Shown here: positions 48,735-60,382 of the stretch, in pieces
How the letters are laid out: each line of letters opens with the position of its first letter
Position numbering within the stretch: position 1 is the stretch's first letter
From: Eucalyptus grandis
Lineage: Eukaryota; Streptophyta; Magnoliopsida; Myrtales; Myrtaceae
Assembly: GCF_016545825.1 (NCBI RefSeq)
Contig: NC_052618.1
Location: 19,481,561-19,545,560, forward strand
Direction: 5' to 3'
Length of the DNA stretch: 64,000 nt
Position numbers and translations under genes: made by a program
The notes under the pieces: model-generated
What the model was told of the DNA's origin: nothing
What the model saw: only the letters and a program-made list of their open reading frames with translations
Database searches by the model: none

Positions 48735-48881
48735 GTGAGTGAAGAGGGGTGTAGGAGAAACTGCATCTACTTCATACGGAAAGCAGAAGATGACGTTTGG
48801 TGGATGTTTGACATGGAAAAGAGCTGCATTTCACGGTGTTGGAATGATGAAAATTGTCCCGTTGGGCTAAACTTGATTTAG

Positions 48882-49511
48882 AACCGTCTCTGGGATAAGA
48901 AATAGTCACGATGAATTGGTATCAGCCATTTACATTTACGGTTAAGAATTGATGGTTACACTTCTACATCAATACAAAACCCTTGGACTGAGAACCGAAA
49001 CCTGCTGGTTATAGGCCAATTAACTAGTCTTTGGAACTGCTTAACATGTCCGGTAAATATGATTAAATTTGACACAGATAATGTTGAGTATCGATCAGAA
49101 TGGAAAGTTTTAGTTCATGAAATGATCAAAAGTTCAGATTACAAGACTTGTCGAGCGCGTAACAAGCAACCCACCAGATTACTTCTGCTGTCTCCTGATA
49201 ATTTCCAGGCTTGCTATTAGCATTCATCGATTTCTGATTCATGTTATTGACTGCATAATCATTGAAGTCGCCGTTACCCAGGCCGTCATGCGAGGTCCCA
49301 CTAGGAAATCCTGACTCGAGACGAGTAATAGCCACTGAAACAGAATATGCTCTGTATATAATCCAATGATGCCTTTAAATCAATATGAAAGTCCAAAAGT
49401 AAAAGAGTGAATGGGAACCATTAATTGAAAAATGTGCAGATATACATGTAAAATTACAAAAAGGAATGATGGAATATCAGTCAGAATATACACTTTATAA
49501 AACCCTGTAAC
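48882..49511. other. KIB1-4 / LecRK2 intergenic region
   Basis: Convergent 3' ends. It matches 13,697-14,330 and includes the 69-residue minus frame at 49,126-49,335 with its acceptor-like TCTGTTTCAG. Confidence 0.5.
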
Positions 49512-50223
49512 TCATTCCTCATTCGAAAGAAATGCAGAAGACGAACTGCAAGATTTCTGGGAGGACATAGTGTGCAGCAACTCGATTGGTAGAGATGGAG
49601 GTGCAAGATATGTTGGGACTGGCAATTTCGATGGGAGAACAGGAGGCGAAGCATCAAAGTTCAGAAAAGTTAGTACTCTGCCTATGGGAGGCCGTACCTT
49701 TGGGTCTGGATGAGCACACCAGAGGCCTGTGATCATCAAGCGCTCCATTTGACTCACATCAAAATCCTTGCCTAACTTCGGATCCACTGCATTCTTTAAC
49801 TAACCAACTCCATTGAGCTCCCAAACCCACCTGACAAGTTGGACCTGGTTTTCTGGTGCTCTTGATTTGATAACTTCTCTTCCACACGCTATCTCTCAGA
49901 GGACAACTCCGAAGCTGTAGACATCGGATTCCTTGCTTGCCTTGCCCGTGTAGATACATTCAGGAGCCAAATATTCCAAGGTCCCAGCCAATAGTCATTT
50001 GTGGCCCCTTCGCATGGTCGACTATCCAAGCTAGGCCAAGGTCTCCCAACTTCGCATTGAATTCCGAGTCGAGCAAGACATTGCTAGATTTTATATCCCT
50101 ATGCAAGATGCATTATTTCAAATCCTCATGCAAGTACTTCAGTCCCAACGCGATCCCTTTAGCAATGTTGTATCTCTTTTCCCATGTCAATGGCGTTTTT
50201 TCTTTGAACAAATGAGAATCTAA

Positions 50224-50876
50224 TGGGCTGCATGTTTTCGTTCTTTTTTTTTTTTTTGTTTATGAACATAAATTTTATTTTTTTGTTCCCGGGAACAAAA
50301 AAAGAACATAAACGCGTTTGTTTGCGTTTTTGTTCAAAATCAGATTTTTTGTTCTCGGAACACAAAAAGAACATAAATGAGAAACAAAAAAATTGTTTCT
50401 TACTCCATAAACACTTTTGAAGAATTGTTTCTTCTCTCTTCTTCTTTTCTTCTTCTTTTCTTCTTCTTTTTTCTTTGGCCGGTCACTAGCTTCGGCTATG
50501 GCCGGCGACTGGCCGTTGAGGGCCGGTGACGCCGTTGAGGGTTGGCGATGTCGCCGGCCCTTGGTGAGGCTCGGCCTCGCCGGGGGCCGGCGAGCCTCGC
50601 TGTGGCTGGGCGAGGCTGCTGGCCCCGTCACCCGATCGCCAACCCTCGGCGAGGCCGGCCGAAAGAAGAAAAAAAAAAAGAAAGGAAAAATGAAAAATAA
50701 AATAAAATAATTAAAAAATTAAAAGAAACAAAAAAGAATATAAATTTACCGAACATGTTTCTATTCATTTTTTATTCCCGAACAAGTTTACTAAATGCAT
50801 CTTTCTAGTCAAAAATTGTTTTTCAGAACAGAAACATTTTTTTCTATTTATGTTCCCTACGTTACTAAACGCGCCC
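50224..50876. mobile_element. PIF/Harbinger-like MITE (653 bp) in the LecRK2 kinase region
   Basis: The 3-bp target TAA lies on both sides (50,221-50,223 and 50,877-50,879). The ends read gggctgcatgttttcgttc on the left, and gggcgcgtttagtaacg as the complement of the right. LecRK1 shows the empty site. The core is GC-rich with repeated GCCGGCGA/TCGCCGG words (50,477-50,660), flanked by AT-rich arms containing gttcccgggaac. No transposase. Confidence 0.7.
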
Positions 50877-51832
50877 TAACTATTGGACATGAGTTCATAT
50901 ACAAGGAGGAACTCATTTCTCTTATGACACCAGCCGATGAGTTCCACTAAATTTTTGTGCTTGAGGTGTCTAATGGTCCTTACTTCTGTCACATACTCCT
51001 TTGGGCCTTGTTTGGACTCTCAAGTGATCCTCTTTATAGCAACAGAAGCATTCACATCGGCAAGCTGGCCTTCGTACACTCTATCAAAGGCTCCTTCCCC
51101 AAGCAACCGGGCACCTGCAAAATTGTTTGTTGCCATTGTCAACACGCCGTAGGAGTATTTCTTGGGTCCCCTCGACTGTTCAAATCCTTCACCAATTGAT
51201 TGAAAATCATCTTCTTCTATTTCTCCTTGGCCAATAACGGTACCAGCCAAATCCTGCGACGAGGAGAACCAAGACAAAATAGCATAAACCTTAGATAGCC
51301 CATGCCCATGACCTGTTCTTTTTTCTTTGAATCGTACCACCCGTAGAATTAAATGTCACCTGAGCATGAAGTTGTTCACCGTTGAGTATGCTGTACTTTA
51401 CCCACGGGACACAAGCGTGACGGGCAGAAACCAAGCTATCTACATCGATACCAACATGATAACAGCCTGGATCCAGTCCATTATTTGTGAAAGTATCGAA
51501 CTCTACTGCAACAAATGCAAGACCGGAGTTGGTAGAGTTCGTGAGGCCTAGAGAGCCTCCTTTTGAGCCTTCAGGAATCCGTGATCCATGGGGGGCGAGA
51601 AAAAGAGCCAATCCATCAGCAAATTCCGTGCGGCTCTTAGAATCGATAGCAAAAGTAAATCTACTGGTGAAATCTACCACATTTTCTGTTGACCTATCCC
51701 ACAGGTGCACGGGTTGATCATAAAGAGCTCGACCAACTATTTCATTGCCCCTCTCGGCTGCCTTGACTAAAGAAAGTTCCATTGTGGAGCCCAGTGCACT
51801 CGCATTCCCAAAATGTTATGTTTGATTGGAAG

Positions 51833-52231
51833 TGTTGTACTTAATTAGTACGTCCATGATAGGGTGTGATGAGAACGCACCGTTTCATCTTGATACAATA
51901 CGATGAAAAGACACCTTTGAAAATGTGTGAATGAGTCATACAAAAGACTCCTGAAGACAACCGTTGGTAGGTTGGCAGAACATACGCTCAGAAGTCTCTC
52001 CTTGTCTTGTCCCCTTTCCATCAAAAGAAAATGAAGCGTTACATTTCTCCTTTACAAAAACAATCGGCATTTACACTGTGGAAATCGAATGTTTTTCTCG
52101 TGAGTACATTCAGACCAACCTGAGGTAATATAATTCGTAATTCATCCGCAATTCAACGATCGTTCCGGGGTAAATTGTTGATTACGCATCGGAAACAGGT
52201 AAGTCGTCTTCTGCCGACTTGAACTCCAACA
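51833..52231. mobile_element. Solo LTR (399 bp) in the LecRK2 5' coding region
   Basis: Starts TGTTGTACTT and ends ACTCCAACA, so both ends share TGTTG as an inverted repeat. Flanks are GGAAG (51,828-51,832) and TGAAG (52,232-52,236), one mismatch apart. LecRK3 has the uninterrupted site gattggaaggatgtg. Probably copia type. Confidence 0.7.
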
Positions 52232-53862
52232 TGAAGGATGTGAAGTTGAAACAAATCTTGTCGAAGGATTCAGAATATGCAGATTGGATGATTATTAAAA
52301 ATAAGAGTGTTTGAGGTATAGTCCTTTCTGTCAAATGCATTCTCACTGAGCTGCAAGCCATTTTGATTCAGAAGCTGCAACGACGGCTGATCTTCTTGTT
52401 CACTATATGTCGCTTCGTGGAGACTACATGCAGCTGCACACGAAATCCTGATATTTGAAGGGACATGTAGCTAGTCATCTCATCAAGTGAATCACTAAAT
52501 GGAGATGAAAAGGTCAAGCGTGCAATCTGGTGATGATGTCCATGAAAAGAAACTTTTCGAGCAAAAAAAAAAAAAAATCTTTTTTAACTCATTACATACG
52601 ATATACAGGGCAGGAAAGATTGGAAAGAAGCCATCTTCGAAGCGCTTCCTCATGATTCACGATTATTTTCCCAAGGAAAAGCCAGCAAAAACCCATTTGA
52701 AGTGTGTCCAAGGGTGTACAGAAGTTAGTTCAAGTTTGAGGACTCGTTTCGCCAATTTTAGCCCAAGGAGTTATCTACCCCAACTCGCACAGCGCAGAGT
52801 CATATTTGCGATTTTCCCGGAAACAAATTTTGGGAGTCGACTGGTTAGGAGGTGCATAAGAAAGAAAGAGAAAGTGCAGAGGTTTTATAATGAGATCGCT
52901 ACGAATCTGCAAAGTAAGGCCAAGATCTGCTTAGTACTTAAACAATATCAAATTGCCAAGCATTGCATTTTCTTTTGTTCATGGACCAATTGTTTTGTCT
53001 TCTGTTCACTAAGAATATTTGAACGAGTACTAAATAGAACCATTTATCGTATTGCATTAATATTACCGCTTTAATCCTGAGATATGGACACGAATGACCT
53101 CATGCTATTAGGTAAGGCCAATAATAATTGTAAAACCGAACTCTGCTCCTGTTTAGGTCAATAGATTAATGTCGACAAGTTCAACTATCAAACCAACGAA
53201 CCAACCATGGCCGATATTCAGGAGTTTCCTGATTCGATATTAGGCCGACATTCCTTACCGCTAACACCAAAATCGATTTAGCAATTAGCCCATGGTATTC
53301 AATCAACCGATAACACTATCAAAAGATAATGTTCATTTGGGAAAAGAAGAAATGAAGCAATGTAAGGCGACAGGGGCACATTAAAAATGCAGAATTCTGC
53401 AACAACCCAGCAAAATGGCATTAAGAACAATGAGAAGAGCATGCGACAAAACCGAGAATTCCGAAACTACAACAAAGTACTACATTTTATTGCCTTTACC
53501 TTTGGAGCTTGGATCGCGGATGTAGGACTCTTCACGACAAAGCCAACAACCACTTCATGGTGAGGACGAACGGAAATGATATAAACCAGGTTTGATTATG
53601 CTGAAGATATTTTAGTCGAATTGACCAAGACCTAGGCAGTACATGACGGCCAAACTGAAGAAGAACAATCCGGTTCAAGGAGAAATAGTGCTAAGAAAGA
53701 GTCTCCATTGAGTATCTTTCGATGGTTGACTGGAATTTTTGTGTCTTCATTCCTAATACATTTCTGCTTCTAGATAGCTATGCTCTGTTTCTCTTCTCGT
53801 AGAAAATTCGTACTCGTGTGCTAAGAAAAGAGGGAGTCCCTACCGTGCCACATGTTCCTTTT

Positions 53863-53866
<4 letters not shown>

Positions 53867-53955
<89 letters not shown>

Positions 53956-53974
53956 ATATATATATATATATATA
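53867..53974. repeat. Compound (TC)n(TA)n microsatellite
   Basis: About 41 TC units followed by about 11 TA units. The paralogous site near 60,520 has none. Confidence 0.95.
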
Positions 53975-54700
53975 GGGTTAATAAACAAAGTCTTCAAAGG
54001 TTGCTTGACCTAAAAGTCTAATAATAAAGGAGCAATATTCCCTTTTTTCTAGCCAAAAGGCCATCTTACATTGAACGCCACTTAAAATGACATGCTCGCA
54101 AAAATTGATACTAAACTAATATCATATCATCATGATCCATCTTTAGGAAGAACATGGACATTCATGGAATTTGTGAGACTTTTTCAGGAAGATTGTTTTA
54201 AGATTTCCAAGGTTCAAAATTGAAAACTGAAATTTGTAAGAAACAAAAATTTAGTGATTAACGTTTTTTCCCATGTGATTAGTTGGAGATATTTATAGTA
54301 AAAAAAAATTGATTGACGTCCCCTGAAAGCTACTTGTCATCTTTGTTTTGCAAATAGTATGGATTAGTAGGCATAATTCATTATGTAAATCTAAATAGCT
54401 TCTCAACGTGTCCAACTCAACATGTCAATTTTCACAATGTTAAAAATGATATTATGAACTAAAGTTAGCCAAGTAATACCCAATGCTCGTCTATCCAATA
54501 AATGTTAACATTTTGCTTCATCAACTCTAGTTTCTTTCTAATAGGGCTAAGTGCAAAGTTCTCTAGTATAGATAATCCTCAATCTATACCTTCTAGAATT
54601 CAAAACTATTCCTATTAAACTTGTTGATTTTCACTTCTTCTATTTTTTGTTTTTTGTTTTTCCCTTCTGTCACCATTGACTTGCTTTAACTCAATTAAGT

Positions 54701-54717
54701 TTGGCTTTGATACCAAT
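54701..54717 (-). other. Possible copia primer-binding site fossil, minus strand
   Basis: The minus strand reads ATTGGTATCAAAGCCAA, like a Met-tRNA primer site beside an LTR end. The same word lies at 61,261-61,276. No LTR pair could be delimited. Confidence 0.3.
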
Positions 54718-56552
54718 TATCGCAAAAACAAGCAATCAAACAATAAAATTTCAGAATGAGGAAATAAATGGAACATCATATTTATGCGATTTAGTTGGCG
54801 GGAATTACGACATGGGGACATCAGCACAAAATGTTCATCATAGATCAAGTGATAAAATAGAAATCATAATTATATTCGAGTCACTTGAGCACTTTCAGTG
54901 TTTCTTGACCGCAATTACACCAAATGATTCATAGATTACTATATTTAACCCTCATAATTCCTCGCCGATCTCACAAAAGAATTCATAGGTATCACGACAA
55001 GATTTATCAAGTTTAACACTAAAAGTTCATCTTGAATATAATTAATGAAGAAAGCCCTCTTCGTACATGTATTGGAATTTGATCCAAAATAGGAAAATCC
55101 GTTTTGGCAAATCCATTCAAACTATGAAACTTACTTGCCTCAAGATTTCATTAAGAGGTAAACTTGAGACATATTCTCAACATGATGCAGCTTTCATATA
55201 ATTCTATCGTGTTGAAGTTTTTCATCAATTCTTCAAGAAAAGCTTAGGCTTCTCTAGGATTAACATCTCCAAGTTTCCATTTTTTTTTTCAGGCACCATT
55301 ACAAGTCCCTAGTTTTACACGTGGTAGTTGAAGTTTGTGGCCAAGTTAAAAACCCAAAAGAGATCTCCAACAAATGCAGAGATATATTGCATGTATAAGT
55401 CGGTGGATTCAGCCCATAAAATAGGCAAGGCTGTTCGGTCATGTATACAACAGAGACAAACCAATTTTTTTTTTTATTCATAAGCTTATATAATCCTATC
55501 TCAATATTCCTTTTCACCCTTTGCTGTGTTTTCCCACAAACACTCATACACCACATTTTCACATCAAAATCCACATCAAATACTATTGGAAAAATATAGC
55601 TTCGAATCAATAGAGCAATCAAGTCAGACTTTGAAACTTGATATCTCTTTCTTTAAGCATTTATTTGTCTCACAAAATTGTTAATGGTCACCGGCAAATA
55701 TCTTCCAAGATACAACAAAGTTCCAAAATAAGAATACTAGATAGCAATTCTAGTATTACTCCAAGGTTTCTTTAGAAAATAATTGAAAAGATGGTTGTAA
55801 TTTTGGAAAGAAGACCCAACAAGAAAAAATGATCTCAAATTATTCTTCTGGAAAACTAACATGTATATATAAATCGATATGAAAAACATAGGTAACTCTT
55901 CTTGAAAAATTGCAAAGTGAACGAATGTATTCTTTCGAAAAAAAAAAGTTGCCCAAATGAACAAAAGTATCCATTTGGAAGAAATTGAAAAATGAACAAA
56001 TGCAACTCTTCGGAAAGGTTGCAAACTGAATGGGTATCGTTTTCAAAGGTTGTCTTGAAAAGACATAAATAAAAAATTCAGAATAATAAATAAAAATTAT
56101 TATTTATTTTTTAATAAATAAAATTTCCAATTTTCATAATTTCTGAAAATTCTCAATAAAAAAAAAAAACCTTTGAACTAATTAAAGTTAATAATATAAC
56201 CAAACGGAATAAAAATAAATAAATAAATAAAAATGGGTTAGTGCTAAGTGTATCTAATAATCACATACTCGTAGGCGGGTCTGGTGGGCTCTAGTTCACA
56301 CTCAATCTTTTCTTTAGATACACTAAAGAAACCCACACTTATTAATTGGCTTATTTATTCCCACATTTTCTTTCTAAGTGGGACAAGGAAATATACACTT
56401 AGTTTGTTTTACAAACAAACTTCCAACAAATACTACTACCAATATCTTACATGATAAGGATAAATAGAAACTAGAAACCAAAGGTCCACTTGCAGACATT
56501 ACAAATCATAGAACCGAATAGTTGCAATCCAGAACCCATAAAAACAGTGAAC

Positions 56553-58689
56553 TTACATTGTATTATGAAGCAATGCAGAAGAAGATGAATTGGAAGACTT
56601 CTTGGAAGAGCTAGTAAATGTGGATAGTTCAGTACTGTAAGTGCTCTGTGGTTCACTTCTTCTGAAGCTGCTGGACGAAACATGCAATGGTTCGAGCATC
56701 AAAGATGGAGGCACGATATATGTCGGGATGGGCAACTTTGGTGGGAGAATGGGTGGCGAAGTATCGAAGTTCAAAAAGGTTATCACTTTGCTTATGGGAG
56801 GCCGTTCCTTAGGGTCTGGATGAGCACACCAGAGGCCTACAATCATCAAGCGCTCCATCTGTCTCCCATCGAAATTTTCTCCTAACTTTAGATCTACCGC
56901 ATTTAATAGATTTTCGATTCCATAGAGCTCCCAAACCCATTCCACAAGTTGAATTTGGCCTTGCGATGCCCTGGGTTCGATAGCTCTTCTTCCACATGCT
57001 ATTTCTAAGAGGACGACTCCAAAACTATAGACATCGGATTCCTTGCTTGCCTTACCTGTATAGATACTTTCAGAGCCAAATATCCCATGGTCCCAGCCAA
57101 TAGGGTTGTTTGTGACCCTTTGGCATGGTCGACTATCCGAGCCAAGCCAAAATCGCCTAATTTAGCCTCAAATTGTGCATCAAGTAGGATATTGCTAGAC
57201 TTTATATCCCTGTGCACGACACATTGTTTCAAATCCTCGCGCAAGTATTTCAGCCCTAAGGCGATGCCTTGAGCGATATTGTACCTCTTTTCCCATGGCA
57301 GCGGCATTTTATCTTTGAACAAATGAGAGTCTAAGCTACCGTTAGACATGTACTCGTACACAAGGAGGAACTTGTTTCTCTCATGACTCCAACCGATGAG
57401 CTCCACCAAATTTTTGTGCCTGAGATGTCTAATTGTCTTCACTTCGGTGGCATACTCCTTGACGCCTTGTTTGGACTCTGGAGTGATCTTCTTGATGGCG
57501 ACGTGGGAATTTGTATCAGCGAGGTGGCCTTCATAGACTCCTCCGAAACCCCCTTCCCCAAGCAACCGAGTATTCGCAAAGTTGTTAGTGGCGACGGCCA
57601 AGACATTATAGGAGTACTCCTTGGGTCCCCTTGACTGTTCAAATCCTTCGTCAATTCCTGGAGCATCTTCTTCTTCTTCTCCACTCGATCATTTCTATTT
57701 CTCTTTAGCTTATAACCATACCAGCCAAATCCTGCAACAAGGATAATAAGCACCAAAGAGCTTAAGCCTAAAATAGCCCCCTTCACCCAGGACTTACTCT
57801 TTTTCCCTCGTGTTGGTGTGCCAACGGGAGTCACATTGGTCGTGCCATTTACATCGTCAAGGATTTGTAGACTAGAGTTGAATTCCCATGAGAAAATTGT
57901 ATGAGCCTCAAACAACTGCCCTGTCGTTGCTGAGAAACCGAAGACCACCCATTCCGGCAAGTACTCTGTCAGATTGACTGGCTGATAGTAAAGGCTGGTA
58001 TAATTGTCATCATCATCTCGGAAAACAACACTCAAGTTCATTGCTGTAGAATTGTATGTGACCCGAGCAAGTAGGTGTTGACCATGGAGTATCTTGTCAT
58101 CCATCCATGAGACACAAGTATTACTGACGGAAGCCAGGCTGTTTACATCGATACCGACATGATTACAGAGCGGATCCCATGTATTTGATGAATGGTCATA
58201 GAAAGTATCAAACTCTACCGCAACAAATGCAGTACTAGAGTTGGTAGAGTTTGGACTCGGACCTGTGAGGCCTAGATGGCCTCCTTTTGATTGTTCAGGG
58301 ATTTGCGATCCATTGGGAGCGAGAAAGAATGCCAGTCCATCAGCATGAGAAAGGTTCGTACTGGAATTGATAGAGAAAGTAAACTGGCTGACGAAATCTG
58401 CCACATTCCCTGATGACCTATCCCACAGGTGCATGGGTTGATGATAGAGAGCTCGACCGACTAACGCAGCGCCGTTCTCTGTTGTATCGAGTAAAGAAAG
58501 TCCCATTTTGGAGTCCTGCGGGCCCGCTTTGCCCTGGAATGATATGTCTGATTGGAAGGATGTGAGGTTGAAACAAATATTGTGGAAGGATTCAGAATTT
58601 GCAGATCGAATGATTATTAAAAAGAAGACTGTTTGTGCTAGAGCCCTTTCTGTCCAATGCAATCTCACTGAGCTGCGAGCCATCGACAT
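56553..58689 (-). pseudogene. L-type lectin receptor kinase LecRK3, near-complete with two 1-nt frameshifts
   Basis: Begins with a signal peptide (1 to about 32). The legume lectin domain has ADGLAFFLAP (116-125), VAVEFDTF (156-163), HVGIDVNSLAS and LPEWVVFGFSATTG. The membrane segment is at about 301-325. The first frame ends in unrelated residues after about 336, at a (GAA)n tract (plus strand 57,666-57,680). The kinase then reads on from [49 protein letters not shown]. One C is missing in the APE codons (57,071-57,077). The third segment (from SDVYSFG to the stop at 56,553) is normal, with a Ser-rich tail. All key residues exist. Either a recent pseudogene or two base-call errors in a real gene of about 700 codons. 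Confidence 0.85.
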
Positions 58690-59309
58690 TCAGAAACTGC
58701 AAAGACGGCTGATCTCCTTGTTCACTATATTTCTCTTCGTGGAAACTGCATGCAGCTGCACGTGTAATCCTGATATTTGAAGGAACATGTAGCTAGTCAT
58801 CTCATCAAGTGAATCACTAAATGGAGATGAAAAGGTCCAGCGCGCAATCTGGTGATGATGTCCATGAAAAGAAACTGTTCGAGCAAAAAAAAAATCTTTT
58901 TTAACTCATTACATACGATATGCAGGGCAGGCAAAGATTGGAAAGAAGCCATCTTCGAAGCGCTTCCTCATGATTCACGATTATTTTCCCAAGGAAAAGC
59001 CAGCAAAAACCCATTTGAAGCGCGTCGAAGGGTGTACAGAAGTTAGTTCAAGTTCGAGCACTCCTTTAACCAATTTTAGCACAAGGAGTCATCTACCCCA
59101 ACTCACACGGCGCAGAGCCATATTTGCGATTTTCCCGGAAACAAATTTTGGGAGTCGGGTGGTTAGGAGGTGCATAAGAAAGAAAAAGTGCAGAGGTTTT
59201 ATGATGAGATCGCTACGAATCTGCAAAGTAAGACCAAGATCTGCCTAGTACTTAAACAACATCAAATTGCCAAGCATTGCATTTTCTTTTGTTCATGGAC
59301 TAATTGTTT

Positions 59310-59383
59310 TTTTTTTTTTTGATGCTGAGCATCCGGCGTAGTTCACCGGGCCTAGCTCACCTTTGGGAGCACAGCACGGGGAC
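59310..59383 (-). mobile_element. Truncated retroposon (74 bp), 17-bp TSD
   Basis: A T run, then gatgctgagcatccggcg and on to cacggggac. Flanked by TCATGGACTAATTGTTT at 59,293-59,309 and 59,384-59,400. The LecRK2 copy has the empty site at about 52,980 (tcatggaccaattgttt). On the minus strand it ends in poly-A. Confidence 0.8.
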
Positions 59384-60161
59384 TCATGGACTAATTGTTT
59401 CATCTTCTGTTCACTAAGAATATTGGAACAAAAACTAAATAGAACCATTTATCGTATTTCATTCATATTACCGCTTTAATCCTTGAGATATGGACATGAA
59501 TGACCCATGTTCTTTGGTAAGGCCAATAATAATTGTAAAACCGAACTCTGCTCCTGTTTAGGTCACTAGATTAATGTCGACAAGTTCAACTATCGAACTA
59601 ACGAACCAACCATGACCGATATTCAGGAGTTTCCGGATTCAATATTAGGCTCACATTCCTTACCGCTAACACCAAAATCGATTTAGAAGTTAGCCCATGG
59701 TACTCGATCAACCGGTGACACTATCAAACAGATAATGTCTACTTTGGAAAAGAAGAAATGAAACAATGTAAGGCGACAGGGGCACATTAAAAATGCAGAA
59801 TTCTGCAACAACCCAGCAAAAATGGCATTAAGAACAAAGAGAAGCATGGGACAAAACTGAGAATTCCGAAACTAGAACAAAGTATTTCTTTTGTTGCCTT
59901 TACCTTTGGAGCTTGGATCGCGGAGGTAGGACTCGTCACAACAAAGCCAACGACCGCTTCACGGCAAGGACGAACAGAAATGATATGAACCAGGTTTGAT
60001 TATGCGGAAGATATTTTAGTCGAATTGACGAAAACCTAGGCAGTACATGACGGTCAAACTGGAGAAGAACAAGTCCTCCTTAAGGAAAAGGGATAGTGCT
60101 AAGGAAAGTGACTCCATTGGGCATTATTCGATGGTTGACTGGAATTTTGAGTCTGCATTCC

Positions 60162-60382
60162 GAGAAAATATTGGGTGGTCTTGGACCGCCACGTCAGCGT
60201 GGTCCCGGACCACTCACGCGGCGCCCGTGTATGGGAGGACAAAAGAGAGAAAGAGGAGAGAGAACGTCAGAGAAGTAGGCCCGGTTTCAGTCCTTTGTTC
60301 CCCACCCCATACACGTGGCATTGCGTGAGTGATCCGGGACCACGCTGACGTGATGGTCCGGACCACCCAATATTTTCCCGTC
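60162..60382. mobile_element. Mutator-like MITE (221 bp), 9-bp TSD, long inverted repeats
   Basis: The 9-bp CTGCATTCC lies on both sides (60,153-60,161 and 60,383-60,391). The two outer 70-75 bp are near-perfect inverted repeats starting AAAATATTGGGTGGTC and holding CACGTCAGCGTGGTCCCGG. A GA-rich middle of about 70 bp. The paralogous site near 53,745 lacks it. A 9-bp TSD with long TIRs fits Mutator-like elements. A fold-back RNA would form if transcribed. Confidence 0.8.

Larger units (their letters stand above)
40579..48881 (+). pseudogene. KIB1-4 (DUF295) beta-propeller protein, copy 2, split by copia B
   Basis: 5' part 40,579-41,523 and 3' part 48,740-48,881, separated by copia B and one extra GTGAG. 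The protein starts MKPQQTSKEGSAFQHH. Own lesion: TAG at 40,792-40,794. Shared with copy 1: the 7-bp duplication at 41,073-41,091 and the TGA at 41,477-41,479. The 3' part carries CIYFIRKAEDDVWWMFDME and ends at the same TAG. Family members bind or sit in SCF F-box complexes, but no F-box is visible here. It was already inactive before the insertion. Confidence 0.8.
49512..52361 (-). pseudogene. L-type lectin receptor kinase LecRK2, multiply broken
   Basis: The ATG at 52,361 starts a signal peptide (MACSSVRMHLTERT...). The lectin domain has ADGLALFLAP and VAVEFDTF at 51,600-51,480. Lesions, from the 5' end: a solo LTR at 51,833-52,231; loss of 198 bp (66 codons, in frame) that removes the C-terminal lectin strands near 51,343, with CCG at both joints; P-loop GEGAFDRV instead of GEGGFGRV; TGA at about 51,020; a MITE at 50,224-50,876; a stop before the HRD loop (about 50,115); a 2-nt loss near 49,997; and TAG at 49,800-49,802. 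The last exon-like part (49,512-49,787) still reads well. It is not functional. Confidence 0.9.
31629..52400. repeat. Segmental duplication unit D (BSP2 - copia fossil - KIB1-4 copy 2 - LecRK2)
   Basis: Second copy of unit A, extending further because LecRK2 retains its 5' end. Differences from A: no MITE at about 35,712, no 3.3-kb LTR-like insert at about 35,950, a 24-bp retroposon tail at 38,166, copia B at 41,524, and a MITE and a solo LTR in LecRK2. Confidence 0.9.
52362..56460. other. LecRK2 upstream region and spacer to LecRK3
   Basis: 52,362 to about 54,950 matches 58,690-61,450 upstream of LecRK3. The rest is AT-rich single-copy DNA within the window. A 191-codon plus frame at 52,499-53,074 is open here but broken in the LecRK3 copy and matches nothing I know. 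Confidence 0.55.

Noticed and set aside
52499..53074. 191-codon open frame upstream of LecRK2
   Set aside because: The paralogous region at 58,830-59,250 has it broken, there is no recognisable domain, and it sits in LecRK 5' flank.
53867..53974. CRISPR-like repetition
   Set aside because: It is a mono-unit dinucleotide repeat with no spacers, in a plant genome.
53818..54021. 67-codon frame encoding a (SL)n run
   Set aside because: It is translated (TC)n microsatellite.
55299..56046. Minus-strand frames of 68-107 codons in the LecRK2-LecRK3 spacer
   Set aside because: AT-rich, Phe/Ile-rich translations with no domain and no paralogous support.
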